Part shown: positions 10,211-19,971 of the stretch, in pieces
Position numbering within the stretch: position 1 is the stretch's first letter
How the letters are laid out: each line of letters opens with the position of its first letter
Assembly: GCF_008693105.1 (NCBI RefSeq)
Contig: NZ_VXKK01000001.1
Span: 1-64,000 of the forward strand
Length of the DNA stretch: 64,000 bases
Direction: 5' to 3'
From: Corynebacterium flavescens
Lineage (GTDB): Bacteria > Actinomycetota > Actinomycetes > Mycobacteriales > Mycobacteriaceae
Translations under genes and position numbers: made by a program
Notes under the pieces: model-generated
The model's database searches: none
What the model was told of the DNA's origin: nothing
What the model saw: the letters and a program-made list of their open reading frames with translations, nothing else

Positions 10211-10696
10211 TTAAGAAGTGGGCCCTGGCAGGAAGAAAACGATGTGATCCTCGCTGGAGGAAACGGGCTGAAAACCCAGGTGGAGGTAGAGGCGGTGGGC
10301 GCGCTCATTGTCCGTGTTTACGGAGAGCGAGACGCCTGGGCAGCCCAATTTTTGGGCAAGTTCTGCGGCTGCGGCAAGCAGCCGCGTGCCCACGCCCTGC
10401 CCGCGGTAGCGCGGTTCTACCGCGAGGGCGAGCTCGGGGATGTCGGCGCTGACGTAGCCAAAACCGTGCCGGTCCTCGTTGCCCCAATTCAACCAGACCC
10501 CGCCGGCAGGAATATTGCCCTCCCAGGCGATGAAGCCGCCGTCCTGCGGCTCCCAGTCGCGCACATAGTAGTCATAGTCTTCGTCGAAGCCGGGGCTGAC
10601 TTCCTTGTCCTCTTGGCCAAAAACATCGGTCAGGAAGTTGAGCCTGGCCAGGTAGGTGCGGTCGGTCTCGGCGGTGGGTAGCAGCGTGAAGTCCAT
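10211..10696 (-). CDS. GNAT-family N-acetyltransferase
   Basis: A 161-residue acetyltransferase. The acetyl-CoA loop is RYRGQGVGTRLLAAAAELA, with the preceding strand ELALAVEP and a C-terminal NERAHRLYLHLGFQPV that matches GNAT motif B. The start ATG 10696 lies 11 nt beyond the stop of the ABC transporter gene, so it is probably the last gene of that operon. The substrate cannot be read from the sequence; a link to a molecule exported by the upstream transporter, for example self-protection by acetylation, is only a guess from position. Confidence 0.82.
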   Translation of the reverse strand: MDFTLLPTAETDRTYLARLNFLTDVFGQEDKEVSPGFDEDYDYYVRDWEPQDGGFIAWEGNIPAGGVWLNWGNEDRHGFGYVSADIPELALAVEPRYRGQGVGTRLLAAAAELAQKLGCPGVSLSVNTDNERAHRLYLHLGFQPVSSSEDHIVFFLPGPTS

Positions 10697-10707
10697 GCTG
10701 GCCCAGT

Positions 10708-12504
10708 CTAGCTTTCCTGGCCGTGCTCCCATTGGGTATAGGCCCGCGCATAGCGCCCGCCGGCTGCGATGAGGCTTGCGTGATCGCCGTCCTCGACGAT
10801 GCGCCCAGCCTCCATGACAAGGATGCGATCAGCGCTGCGAGCCTGGTCTAGACGGTGCGCCACGACCAGGCAGGTGCGGCCTTGCGTGACCTTCCGCGCG
10901 GCTTCCTCGAGAACCTCGGCATGCTCGGAGCCGGCCTCGGAGGTGGCTTCATCCATGATGAGCACGGGCGGCTGGCGCAACAACATGCGCGCAAGGGAGA
11001 GCTGCTGCGCGGCCTCCGGGCCTACTTCCGGGTTGCCTGCGCCTATGGCGGTGTCCAGCCCCTCCGGCAGCCAGCGCGAGGACTCATCAAGCCCTACTGC
11101 GTGAAGGGCTTTCCATAGCTCGGAGTCGGTGGCTGCGGGACGCGCCAGCAACAGGTCCTCGCGCAAGGTGCCCGAGAACAGGTGTACCTCCTGGGTGACG
11201 AGGGCGACGTGCCTGCTCAGCCAGCTACTCGACGTCGCCGCCGTGTCAACCTCTCCTAAGAAAATCTGCCCGGCATCGGGGTATTGCAGCCCGGCCACCA
11301 GGGCGGCGAGCGTGGACTTTCCCGCGCCGGAGGTGCCCACCAGGGCGGTGGTGGTGCCAGCTTCTAGCTCCAGGTTGATGTCGCGCAAGACGCTTGCCCC
11401 TCCCGGATAGGAGTAATAAAGGCCCGCGATGCGCACCGAAGGTGCGCTCTTTAGTGGGGGTGTGGTTTCTGTGGACGGGACGTCGTCAAGCAGGGTGAGC
11501 GCCACCGCGCGCCCCAGGCTGGTTCCGGCGTGTTGGATCTCTCCGGCGAAGAACAAGAGGTTGAAGACGTGGATTTCCAGGCGCGTGACCAACAAAACCG
11601 CGGCGGCTGCCTCGCCCTGGGAGATCCAGTCGAAGGAGACCATGGGAACGGACATGAGGATTATCCCTATGAGCAGGAATCCATAGGCAATGGAGCCCTG
11701 CGCGAGGATGCGGGTGAAGAGGGGAATCCTGTCTGCCCAGGACTGCACCGTTTCCCAGGAATAGCGCTCCATGCGGCGCGCGGCCCAGGTACCCAGACGG
11801 AAATGCCGCAGGGTGTCCAGGGCGCGGATCGTGTCGAGGAGGATGCTATTGCGGCGTGCCTCGACGGAGGAGACCACATTGGTCACGGCCGGAATATCGC
11901 GGATAGTGCCCTTGACAAAGGGATACATCATCGCCGCAGCCAAGAGGAAGAGAACGCCGTAGGCGGGGTGGATGAAGATTAAGGCAAGCGCCGTGAGGGG
12001 AAGCATGAATACCGTGATGAGGAGGCGATCCCCCATCGTCGTGATGGTATTGACTACCGTATCGATGTCCTTCGATAGACGGGTTATCACGTTGCCTGTG
12101 CCAAGTTCGAGGATGCGCGGAACGGGCGCGCGCAGCACTGAGCTCAGCGCCTGCGTGCGCAGATCCATCGACAGGCGGCGCACGCGCGAGTTAATAAGGA
12201 AGGAAACGAGAGTCCGTCCGCTGACCTCGGCCACAAGGCAGAAGGCGATGACGCCTAATGCCGCCACCATGGCTCCGCGGCCCGAACCAATCAGCGCTAT
12301 ATCTTGGCCCTGCACGATATCGACAATGCGGCCTAGCAGCTGAGAGCCCAAGTTCATCAAAGCCACCGTGGCGGCGACGATGAGCAACAGACCTGTCAGA
12401 CGCGCACGCGAGGGTGCGGAGGGCAGAGACTTGAGGAGGTTCCAGCACTGTTTAAAGCCAGCCGGGGCCAGCGCGTCGGCCTGACGGGTAGTAGGTGCGC
12501 TCAT
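10708..12504 (-). CDS. ABC exporter half-transporter, degenerate signature motif
   Basis: A 598-residue protein with an N-terminal six-helix exporter domain (residues about 25-330) and a C-terminal ATPase domain. Walker A ([12 protein letters not shown]), Q-loop ([14 protein letters not shown]), Walker B (VLIMDEAT) and the switch histidine (VVAHRLDQA) are intact. The ABC signature is not: where LSGGQ is expected the sequence reads [15 protein letters not shown]. The start ATG 12504 overlaps the stop of the upstream half-transporter as ATGA, so the two are translationally coupled and almost certainly form a heterodimer. The intact Walker motifs here pair with the intact LSGGQ of the partner to make one good ATP site. 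The cargo is unknown. Confidence 0.88.
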   Translation of the reverse strand: MSAPTTRQADALAPAGFKQCWNLLKSLPSAPSRARLTGLLLIVAATVALMNLGSQLLGRIVDIVQGQDIALIGSGRGAMVAALGVIAFCLVAEVSGRTLVSFLINSRVRRLSMDLRTQALSSVLRAPVPRILELGTGNVITRLSKDIDTVVNTITTMGDRLLITVFMLPLTALALIFIHPAYGVLFLLAAAMMYPFVKGTIRDIPAVTNVVSSVEARRNSILLDTIRALDTLRHFRLGTWAARRMERYSWETVQSWADRIPLFTRILAQGSIAYGFLLIGIILMSVPMVSFDWISQGEAAAAVLLVTRLEIHVFNLLFFAGEIQHAGTSLGRAVALTLLDDVPSTETTPPLKSAPSVRIAGLYYSYPGGASVLRDINLELEAGTTTALVGTSGAGKSTLAALVAGLQYPDAGQIFLGEVDTAATSSSWLSRHVALVTQEVHLFSGTLREDLLLARPAATDSELWKALHAVGLDESSRWLPEGLDTAIGAGNPEVGPEAAQQLSLARMLLRQPPVLIMDEATSEAGSEHAEVLEEAARKVTQGRTCLVVAHRLDQARSADRILVMEAGRIVEDGDHASLIAAGGRYARAYTQWEHGQES

Positions 12505-14078
12505 AGCTCGACCACCTCCTGTGCATGTGCCGCCCACGAGGGCGAGGAGGTGATGACGATGGTGGTGCGATCTTTTCGCAGGCTGGAGACTTGCGCAGCC
12601 ACGGCGGCCAGGGTTAAAGAATCCAGCCCGGTGGTCGGCTCATCGAGCACCAGGATCTCCGGATCGGCGGCCAAGGCGCGGGCAAGTGCCACCCGTTGGC
12701 GCTGCCCACCGGAGAGGTTCAGGCCGGCCTCGCCGATGGCGGCAGTGGGCAACTGGCCCTCCGGGCCGAATCCCCCGAGGCGGTGAACAATATCGCCGCA
12801 CCCTGCTGCCTCGAGCGCGCTGTGCACGCGCTGCACCGAATATTCCCCAAGCGGGTTGATGTTATCCTCTAACGTTCCTTCCATCACTGAAACGCGGTGG
12901 GGAGGACACAGCGCGCCGCGCTGAGACAGGTGCTTAACCCATCCTTCGATGCTCGCGCGGGCGCCCGGGCTGAGGGGATTCCACACGCTGAGACCACGGG
13001 CGGGGGCTGTCGAAGTACCAGGCTGCGGGGCGTCCTCGGTTGATTCAAGCTCATCCAAGAGGCCGGTGACCCTTTGCACCGAAGCGTGGGCGCGGGCCCA
13101 GTTCTCCGTCAAGATTCCCAGTGAATGCCCAAGGACGGTCAGCGAAGGCGGGACGAGCATCGTGATCGCCATCATCGCGCCGGGCTGCAGGTTGCCTTCA
13201 AAGGTCTGCCACCCTGACCACGTCAAAAGTCCGACGGCGAAGAGCGCCGGAACCATCTGGCGCAGCCACGAGAGCACGGCGGTGCGGCGAACCTCAGCCA
13301 GCATGGCGCCTAGCGCGAGGTGAGCTGCGCGTGAGAAGCGTTCCTGCGCGATCTCTGCTGCGCCCAGGCCTTTGATGACGCGATTGCCCTGGGCAAAGTC
13401 GGTGGCCAGCGCAAGTGCTGCGCCTTCCTTCTGGCGGCGCAGCGCGGTAGCCCGGCTAAGCGGACCGGCGCTGAGCCAGGAGGCCAGTGCCGTTGCCAGC
13501 GCGCCGCATAAAAGGCCTACGGATACCTCCCAAGAAATGGCCGCGAGGCTGATAACGGAGCTCAAAAGGTAACCCAGCATCATGACTGGGAAGTTAAGGA
13601 TCTGCTTGAGGCTGCCGATATAGTGCGAGTCCTCATCCATGGTGTTGAGCAAGCGCCCGGGGCTCAAGCCCCGTGTCTGCCCGCTAAGTAGCCGGGAAAG
13701 GAGGTTGAGCCGCAGCGTATGCGTGGTGCGCTCTTGGCTAAGAGCCGTGAAGGCATCCATGGTGGCCTCGGCAACGTACTGGACATAGAGCAGTACGGCA
13801 ACGGCCACCACGGGCAAGGCCACGGTGCGCCAGGAGGGTTCGCTGAATGCGTACTGGGTGGCTTGGCCCACAATGACGGCGATGAGCGCGCCGAGCGGTG
13901 CCCAGACGGCTGCGGAAAGAATAATCCCTGCCACGCCCTTGGGCTGCGCCACGAGCAGGCGCCACGTGGCGCTGCTGGAGCGTGACCACGGAGTGCTAGC
14001 GCTTAGTGAAACCTCGTTGCGGGGCGGTGATTCCTTGAGGTACCACGACCACGTCCTCATGCGGGGGTACTTAGTCAT
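12501..14078 (-). CDS. ABC exporter half-transporter lacking Walker A
   Basis: A 525-residue partner with an N-terminal exporter domain and a shortened ATPase domain. The signature [18 protein letters not shown] and Walker [13 protein letters not shown] are perfect, but no GXXGXGK[ST] P-loop exists. The sequence passes from [13 protein letters not shown] almost directly to the Q-loop region ([18 protein letters not shown]), so roughly the first 40-50 residues of a normal nucleotide-binding domain are missing. The switch histidine is also absent ([12 protein letters not shown]). The losses complement those of the downstream partner. The start ATG 14078 has no Shine-Dalgarno; GATATC-like bases 3-8 nt upstream hint at a leaderless mRNA. 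Exporters of this heterodimeric type move peptides, lipids or siderophores. Confidence 0.85.
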   Translation of the reverse strand: MTKYPRMRTWSWYLKESPPRNEVSLSASTPWSRSSSATWRLLVAQPKGVAGIILSAAVWAPLGALIAVIVGQATQYAFSEPSWRTVALPVVAVAVLLYVQYVAEATMDAFTALSQERTTHTLRLNLLSRLLSGQTRGLSPGRLLNTMDEDSHYIGSLKQILNFPVMMLGYLLSSVISLAAISWEVSVGLLCGALATALASWLSAGPLSRATALRRQKEGAALALATDFAQGNRVIKGLGAAEIAQERFSRAAHLALGAMLAEVRRTAVLSWLRQMVPALFAVGLLTWSGWQTFEGNLQPGAMMAITMLVPPSLTVLGHSLGILTENWARAHASVQRVTGLLDELESTEDAPQPGTSTAPARGLSVWNPLSPGARASIEGWVKHLSQRGALCPPHRVSVMEGTLEDNINPLGEYSVQRVHSALEAAGCGDIVHRLGGFGPEGQLPTAAIGEAGLNLSGGQRQRVALARALAADPEILVLDEPTTGLDSLTLAAVAAQVSSLRKDRTTIVITSSPSWAAHAQEVVEL

Positions 14079-14185
14079 GAGATATCACACTACAGTGATG
14101 ACCCCGCACCGGAGTGTAGTGCGGGGTCTAAAGGTCGAGCAGGAAAAACGGGGCCTGAAGGGGAGGTTTGCCCGCTTGATGAGTT

Positions 14186-14389
14186 TTAGGTCAGGTGATA
14201 ATTGGCTACGTCATAGCCATTGAACTCGCGTTCAACACCGGATTCATCGACAGACTTAAACTGCGTGCCATTTTCAATGGCGAAGCGGAGGTTATCCACG
14301 CGCTGCGAGGGGTCACCAACTACTGATCCGGCGGCGAAATAGCAGGTAGTGCCATCTTTGAGCTTGACAATGAGAGACTCAAAGCTCAT
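14186..14389 (-). CDS. Small conserved-looking protein of unknown function
   Basis: A 67-residue soluble protein beginning MSFESLIVKLKDGTTCYF, with a predicted beta-rich fold and no membrane segment. AAGGAG lies 7 nt before the ATG, which is the main reason to accept it as a real gene. The sequence FAIENGTQFKSVDESGVE shows no motif I recognise. It stands alone between the ABC exporter and a membrane protein gene on the same strand. Confidence 0.6.
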   Translation of the reverse strand: MSFESLIVKLKDGTTCYFAAGSVVGDPSQRVDNLRFAIENGTQFKSVDESGVEREFNGYDVANYHLT

Positions 14390-14471
14390 CTCTTGACTCC
14401 TTAGGATCAGGGTTAAATACCCCAGAATTCAAGCAGCAACTACCCCCAATTGGCAAAGCAATGAGATCTAA

Positions 14472-14521
14472 ACAACGCGGCGACTACCCCACGACGGGGG
14501 CGAGCGGTGTCGTCGCGTTGT
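14472..14521 (-). terminator. Long hairpin downstream of the coiled-coil membrane gene
   Basis: Arms 14472-14484 and 14509-14521 pair over 13 bp with one mismatch, and the loop holds a second CCCC/GGGG hairpin. Only three T follow on the minus strand, so it is a structural terminator candidate rather than a textbook one. Confidence 0.45.
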
Positions 14522-14557
14522 ACTCAAGTAAAGGTCTACTTGCAGGACTAGGGGCCG

Positions 14558-15400
14558 TTACTTGCCCTTATCTGTGCTTTCGTCGGTGTCTCCGGCGTCC
14601 TGAGCGTCCTTGGCGTCCTCATCTTCGGCATCGCTGCGAAGCTGCGCGAGCTGCTCATCGATGGATCCGAGAAGCTCCTCGTCGCGCTCGACGACGCTCT
14701 CTTCAGCCAAGTCCGACTGCGGCTGCACGGCTTCCTTGTCGTCCTCTCCGCTTACGGAGCTGTAGACCAAGGTGGAACCCGCAGCTGCGCGGTCGGCGCC
14801 GCCGGCAAACTCTTCCACCCGCGGCGGGACCTCGGAGGCTGGTTCCTTGCGCAGCCGCAGGAAGTAAAAGGCCGCGCCGAGGACGCTGAGCAGGGCGAGG
14901 ATTGCAGCGACTGGCCAAGCCTTGCCGCGCTTATTCTTCTTGTTCAGCTTGCCAGTGAGCTTGCCGGTCTTCTTGGTGAGTTTCTTATTCACTTTCTTAG
15001 CCGTGCGCTTGGCGGACTTGTCAGCTTCCTTGCTAGCTTTTTGGGCCTTCTTGAGAGCTTGACGCGATGCCTTGCGGGTGGAGTGCTCGGCATCTTCGGC
15101 GCGTTCGCTGAAGTCCTTGCGCACCTCCACGAGGCGCTCGCCGGCCTCTTCACCACGGTTTTTTAGTTCCTCCAGGGCGCGCTCGAGGCGTAGGTGCGCG
15201 GCTTGGGTTACGTGCCCTGCCTGCTTGCGGGCCTCGCTGAGGATCTCATCGCTCTTGCCGTTGGTGGCCTGCGAGGCCTTGGCTGTTGCCTCCTCGAGCA
15301 AGGCATAGGATTCAAGGGCTTTTTGCTCGCGATAGTCCTGGAACTTGGACCAAGCCTTGGACGCCGCAGCAAGGGATGCGGAAACCACAGTCGGGTTCAT
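14558..15400 (-). CDS. Membrane-anchored, Lys/Ala-rich coiled-coil protein
   Basis: A 280-residue protein of unknown function. Residues 1-115 are charged and helical (coiled coil likely), residues about 115-160 are extremely lysine-rich (KSAKRTAKKVNKKLTKK and further KL/GKL repeats), one membrane helix follows (AAILALLSVLGAAFYFL, about 165-182), and the tail is acidic with many Asp/Glu (DAEDEDAKDAQDAGD). The start ATG 15400 has AAGGAG 7 nt upstream. The lysine-rich segment resembles the tails of histone-like actinobacterial proteins, so contact with DNA or acidic wall polymers is possible, but that is inference. Confidence 0.75.
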   Translation of the reverse strand: MNPTVVSASLAAASKAWSKFQDYREQKALESYALLEEATAKASQATNGKSDEILSEARKQAGHVTQAAHLRLERALEELKNRGEEAGERLVEVRKDFSERAEDAEHSTRKASRQALKKAQKASKEADKSAKRTAKKVNKKLTKKTGKLTGKLNKKNKRGKAWPVAAILALLSVLGAAFYFLRLRKEPASEVPPRVEEFAGGADRAAAGSTLVYSSVSGEDDKEAVQPQSDLAEESVVERDEELLGSIDEQLAQLRSDAEDEDAKDAQDAGDTDESTDKGK

Positions 15401-15505
15401 AGGTGTGCTCCTTAAATCGGTAAATCGGTGACTCGGGGTTTATTCTTCGCTGAATTGCTTCTTTCGAGCGTAGTGCCACCAGGGTAGGCCCCGCCACAAC
15501 TATTC

Positions 15506-16375
15506 TTAGCGCGCGATGACGTTGTCGTTGAGAAGCTGGGCCACGCCGACGTTGCCGGCATGGGTAAGGTGCGCGCCAATGTTATAGGGCTGGGTGGATT
15601 CCACGCCGCCGGCCACCCAGCGCATGCTGTCGGGGGAACACATGTTGTGTGCCAGGGAAGCAGAGCGCAGATCGTAGTAGGAGACGTGGTTTTCTTGGGC
15701 GGTCTCGAACATGGTGAAGCTCAAGGTGTTCTCGAGTCCGCGCATGAGGGCCAGCGCATCGAGGTTGAAGCCCTGGTTGCTCGATCCCTCAACGCGAATA
15801 GGGCACAAGGCACCGTTGGCGGCGGAGATGGCTGGATAGGTCACAAGGGTTATCTTCGCGTTTGGCGCGGCGGCGCGGATCTTGTTGATGTCGCTGCGCA
15901 GGGCGTCTTTGTACTGGCGCCGGGTGGGATCGACGAGGAAGGCCGTTTGGGTGGTGTCATTGGCGCCGATCTGAATGAGGACATTCTTGGTTTCGGTTCC
16001 GACTGCCCCTCCCGCGATGGCGTGATCGACCTGTTCATATAGGTCTAGGCGGTGCGAGTTTCCGGAGGCAGAAGCCGCTGAGCAGGCGTAGTTGATGACA
16101 TTCTGGCCCGAGATTCGAGCCAACTCGCGCGGCACGTTGGTATCGCCTTGAGGGCAGCCCTGAGGGCTGACGCCACCCGGCCGTGGGTTATTGGTGGGAA
16201 GGCTCGAGAGGTTTCCCTGTTGATTTTGTACCTGCTCAAGTGCCGGGTTGGCCAGGAAAGAGTCGCCGAAGGTCACGGTGTCGCCCGACTGCGCCGAAGC
16301 AGTGGTGGCAGTCAGGGAAGTCAGGGCTATAGCGGCGATGGTTACGGGGATAGAGATAAAGAAGAGCTTTTTCAT
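15506..16375 (-). CDS. Secreted SGNH/GDSL-type hydrolase
   Basis: A 289-residue exported protein. Residues 1-28 form a signal peptide (MKKLFF, a hydrophobic stretch, then TTASA before the likely cut). The mature part has the SGNH blocks: nucleophile serine in TFGDSFLAN, the oxyanion-type asparagine in IQIGANDTT, and a C-terminal histidine in IGAHLTHAGN. Two or more cysteine pairs (GCPQGD, NYACSA, GALCPI, HNMCSP) fit an extracytoplasmic fold. Related corynebacterial and mycobacterial enzymes are esterases acting on envelope lipids or exogenous esters; the natural substrate is not known. It is divergent from metF. Confidence 0.85.
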   Translation of the reverse strand: MKKLFFISIPVTIAAIALTSLTATTASAQSGDTVTFGDSFLANPALEQVQNQQGNLSSLPTNNPRPGGVSPQGCPQGDTNVPRELARISGQNVINYACSAASASGNSHRLDLYEQVDHAIAGGAVGTETKNVLIQIGANDTTQTAFLVDPTRRQYKDALRSDINKIRAAAPNAKITLVTYPAISAANGALCPIRVEGSSNQGFNLDALALMRGLENTLSFTMFETAQENHVSYYDLRSASLAHNMCSPDSMRWVAGGVESTQPYNIGAHLTHAGNVGVAQLLNDNVIAR

Positions 16376-16695
16376 GGGGTTTTGAGGATCCTCATTCCGG
16401 GGCTGCGTTTCACGGGGGATTATTTAATAGGTCCACTAATACTAGTCGCAGCTCAACCGCGGGTGTACACGGCCTGGAAACCTGCACCTTCAGGAGCTCC
16501 CTTAACAGACTATGCGGTGCACCTAACTAGACCGCTTAGTATGCAAGTGGCTAATTTTATTCACCTTGAAAATCCTCAACGGTGCAGGCAGTCGCCCCGC
16601 AAAGATATTACCTAAAAGTGTCGGCTATTTGCTGGGGCGCAACCTTGTTAGGTTTTCTCTCAAGCAAAACGCAATGACCTGCCAAGGAGGTGAAC
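16376..16695. other. Divergent promoter region between SGNH hydrolase and metF
   Basis: A 320-bp gap with no coding signal. It must hold both promoters. The left part is AT-rich (TTATTTAATAGGTCCACTAATAC is there, near 16419-16441). CTAGACCGCTTAGTATG at 16528-16544 keeps one half of the corynebacterial McbR operator (TAGAC at 16529) with a poor second half, so McbR control of metF is possible but weakly supported. No SAM riboswitch pattern is seen. Confidence 0.4.
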
Positions 16696-17637
16696 ATGTC
16701 CCCGAGATTATCCGCATCTGTGCCACTAGACCATTTAAATGAATCCGAGGAGTTTTCCTCCTCTGCATCACAGCCACACAGCCGGGTAGCGCTGTCCTTT
16801 GAGGTGATTCCACCGCGTCATGACGCCGACGAGACCAAGGTAACCCAATTGTTGCGGGTCCTCGAGGCCTATAACCCGGACTATATCGCGGTAACCAGCT
16901 CCCAGAGATCGGGCTGGCTGGAGGGGACCGCCGCCTTTATCGCCCGGGTGGCGCAGGAAACCACGATGCGTCCACTCGCGCACCTGGCATGTACCGCAGG
17001 CACAGCTCAGGAACTCGATGGCTGGATAGACAAGCTCGTCGATTCCGGGGTGCGCGGCCTCTTAGCCCTGCGTGGGGACGTGCCGCCAGGGGGCATGCCC
17101 CCAGGTCACCTCCATCACGCCGATGAGTTGGTGCGCCTTATCCGCCGCAAGGAAGCGGAGCAGGCCGCACGCTTTGCGGCCGGACGCCTCGCAGTGGGCG
17201 TCGCCTGTTATCCCAATGGCCACGCCGAGTCAGCCAGTGCGGACGAGGACTTCGACGTCCTCCTGGCCAAGCAACGCTGCGGCGCGGATCTGGCCATCAG
17301 CCAGCTCTTCTTCGATGCCGAGGACTTCCTGCGCTTTAGCCAAAAGGCACGGCTGGCCGGGGTGCGTATCCCGCTCATTCCGGGAATCATGCCGATGACA
17401 AGCATGCGGAGGCTGGAGCGAATGGGCCAGCTGTCCGGGCTGAAGGTACCTCCCCGGGTATCCGCAAGGCTCGCGGCAGCGACAAGCCCCGAAGAAGAAC
17501 ACGAAATCGGCATGGAGCTCACCGCTGAGCTCGCCCGCTCCGTCATCGACGCCGGAATCACCGGACTTCATATCTACACCCACAACAACGCCGAGGTCAC
17601 CCAAGACCTCTTAGAAAGAATCGGAGTTACATCATGA
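16696..17637 (+). CDS. metF: Methylenetetrahydrofolate reductase MetF
   Basis: A 313-residue flavoenzyme that reduces 5,10-methylene- to 5-methyl-tetrahydrofolate, the methyl donor for methionine synthesis. Family blocks seen are SFEVIPPRHDAD near the N-terminus, HLACTAGTAQELDGWID, LLALRGDVPPGG, FDVLLAKQRCGADLAISQLFFDAEDF (in two adjoining blocks) and IPLIPGIMPM. ATG 16696 follows AAGGAGG by 5 nt, an excellent ribosome binding site. The stop overlaps the metE start as ATGA, so the two are coupled. An actinobacterial MetF of this size is normal; the first 30 residues are variable. Confidence 0.9.
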   Translation: MSPRLSASVPLDHLNESEEFSSSASQPHSRVALSFEVIPPRHDADETKVTQLLRVLEAYNPDYIAVTSSQRSGWLEGTAAFIARVAQETTMRPLAHLACTAGTAQELDGWIDKLVDSGVRGLLALRGDVPPGGMPPGHLHHADELVRLIRRKEAEQAARFAAGRLAVGVACYPNGHAESASADEDFDVLLAKQRCGADLAISQLFFDAEDFLRFSQKARLAGVRIPLIPGIMPMTSMRRLERMGQLSGLKVPPRVSARLAAATSPEEEHEIGMELTAELARSVIDAGITGLHIYTHNNAEVTQDLLERIGVTS

Positions 17638-19899
17638 CCACGCCCTTCCCTAAAGCCACAATCGAGGGTTATCCGCGCGTAGGCGCCAATCGCGAGCTCA
17701 AGCGCGCGCTCGAATCCTATTGGGCCGGCCGCATCGATGCTGCCACCTTCGAAAGCGCCGCGCACGCCCTGCGCCTCGAGACCTATGCTCGGCTCAAGGA
17801 GCTAGGGCTGAGCGAGGACTATGCCATTCCGGCTGACGTGGCCTACTATGACCAGGTCCTCGAGACGGCCCTGACCATCGGTGCCCTTGGGGGCGAGAGC
17901 CTTGATGATGAGTTCCGTCTCGCTCGCGGTACCGCCCAGGCAGCGCCTTTGGAAATGACCAAGTGGTTCGATACCAACTACCACTACATCGTCCCAGAAA
18001 TTGCAGATGAGCAGGGCTTTAGCCCGCGCCCCCAGCGAGTTATCAAGCTCGTGGATGAGGCACGCGCGGCGGGACACACCGTTCGCCCCTACCTGGTGGG
18101 CCCCGTTACGCTCTTGGCGCTGTCCAAGCCGGCGGAGGCCGCGCAGCGCCAGCCCCTTGAGCGCCTCGATGAGGCGGTGGACTCGTATATCGCCGTGCTT
18201 GCGGAGCTGCACGCCCAGGGCGTGGAGTGGGTCCAGTTGGCCGAGCCCGCTCTCGTGGCGGATCTTATTGTTGCCAGCGACGCCGAGCTGGCCGAGGCCC
18301 TACGCCGCGCCTATGGCCGCGGAGCAGCGCCCGCAGGTCTACCTGACCACCCCTTATGGCGCGCTACGCCAGGGCCTCGATGTTATCGACGAGCTGCGCC
18401 CCGAAGCCGTTCAGGTCGATCTCAGCGTGGGCACGTTGAACCAGGAACCCGGCTACCTCGAGCGGGTGGCCGAGCTGCACACCCACCTCGTCGCCGGGCT
18501 TGTTGACGGCCGCAATGTCTGGGCCGCAAACCTCCGTGACCTGCGCTCTAAATTGGAGAAGCTCCCAGCGGGAACCTCGGTGACCACCTCGGTTTCCTTG
18601 CAGCACGTACCCCACACGGTCGAGGTGGAGACCTCGCTGCCGGTCGACGTTGCCAGCTGGTTCTCCTTCGCCAACGAAAAGGTACAGGAGGTCGTCGCCT
18701 TGGCTGCCGGACCTTTGGAGTCCGCCGCGGCCTATGCCAAGGCAGATCGCGCCGTGCGCACCCGCGCCGAATCCGCCCGCACGCACGATCGCGCCGTCCA
18801 AGAGCGCACCGCGGCACTTCCCGGCGGCCAAGTAGCCAGGACTCCGGAGTTTGCCCAACGAAAGGAAATCCAGAAGGATTTGGGCCTTCCGCTGTTGCCC
18901 ACTACCACCATTGGTTCCTTCCCTCAGACCAAGGAGATCCGCGCTGCCCGTGCTGCCCACCGGGCGGGCACGCTTGACGATGCCGCCTATACCCAGGCGC
19001 TGCGCGCCGAGGTGGCCTCCGTCATTGACTTGCAGGAGCGCCTGGGGCTCGATGTTCTCGTGCACGGCGAGCCGGAGCGCAATGACATGGTGCAGTACTT
19101 CGCCGAGCTGCTAGAAGGCTTCGTGACCACCGAAAATGGTTGGGTGCAGTCTTATGGCTCGCGGTGCACCCGTCCGCCAATCGTCGTCGGCGACATCTCT
19201 CGCCCAGCAGCAATGACCGTCGAGTGGGCAGAGTACGCGCAGTCCTTGTCTTCCAAGCAGGTCAAGGGCATGCTCACCGGCCCGGTCACCATCTTGGCTT
19301 GGTCCTTTGTCCGCGACGATGTCCCGCAGTCTGTCTCGGCGGATCAGCTAGGCGTGGCCCTGGCCGATGAGGTTCGTGACCTCGAGGAGGCAGGCATCGA
19401 CATCATCCAGATCGACGAGCCCGCCCTGCGTGAGCTCCTTCCGCTGCGCGAAGAGGATCGCAAGGACTACCTGGATTGGGCTGTTCGTTCCTTCCGCCTC
19501 GTGGCCTTGGAGGCAAAGCCCTCCACCCAGATCCACACTCACCTGTGCTATTCCGAGTTTGGGCAGATTATCGAAGCCGTGGCCGCCCTCGACGCCGACG
19601 TCACCTCCATCGAGGCCGCGCGCTCGCGGATGGAGCTCCTCGAGGACATCGACGAGAAGTTCCACTCCGAGATTGGTCCGGGTATCTACGATATTCACTC
19701 CCCGCGCATCCCCGAGGTAGCTGAGATCGCAGAACTCATCCGCGCCGCACTCAAGCATGTGCCTGCCGAGCGCCTTTGGGTCAACCCTGACTGCGGGCTA
19801 AAGACCCGCGGCTACGCGGAGACCGAATCCTCGCTGCGCAACATGGTTATCGCCCGCGAGGAGGTCCTCGCCAGCCTCAAGGTGAATGCGCCCGCTTAA
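17634..19899 (+). pseudogene. metE: metE, cobalamin-independent methionine synthase, frameshifted
   Basis: The gene encodes the zinc enzyme that moves the methyl group of 5-methyl-THF (triglutamate) to homocysteine. The first frame (17634 to about 18318) gives a normal N-terminal domain ending in EALRRAYG. The +1 frame then resumes with AAEQRPQVYLTTPYGAL and runs without interruption to 19899, including the zinc ligands in THLCYSEFG and VNPDCGLKTRG. The break lies at about 18310-18325; homologs suggest that a few residues are missing as well, so loss of about 8 bases fits better than one inserted base. Everything else is intact, so either the mutation is recent or it is a sequencing error. 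If real, methionine synthesis must rely on MetH or uptake. Confidence 0.88.
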
Positions 19900-19938
19900 T
19901 AAAGCGCCTGCTTAATAAAGATCGCGGTGGCAACTAAC

Positions 19939-19971
19939 TAAAGCGTGACAACTAACTAATGCCACGCTTTA
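19939..19971. terminator. Bidirectional terminator between metE and HAD gene
   Basis: TAAAGCGTG (19939-19947) and CACGCTTTA (19963-19971) form a perfect 9-bp stem with a 15-nt loop, AT-rich on both outer sides. It sits exactly between two convergent genes and touches the stop of the HAD gene, so it can serve both strands. Confidence 0.75.

Noticed and set aside
16528-16544. Possible second McbR operator upstream of metF
   Set aside because: Only one half (TAGAC) matches; the second half GTATG differs from GTCTA at three positions.
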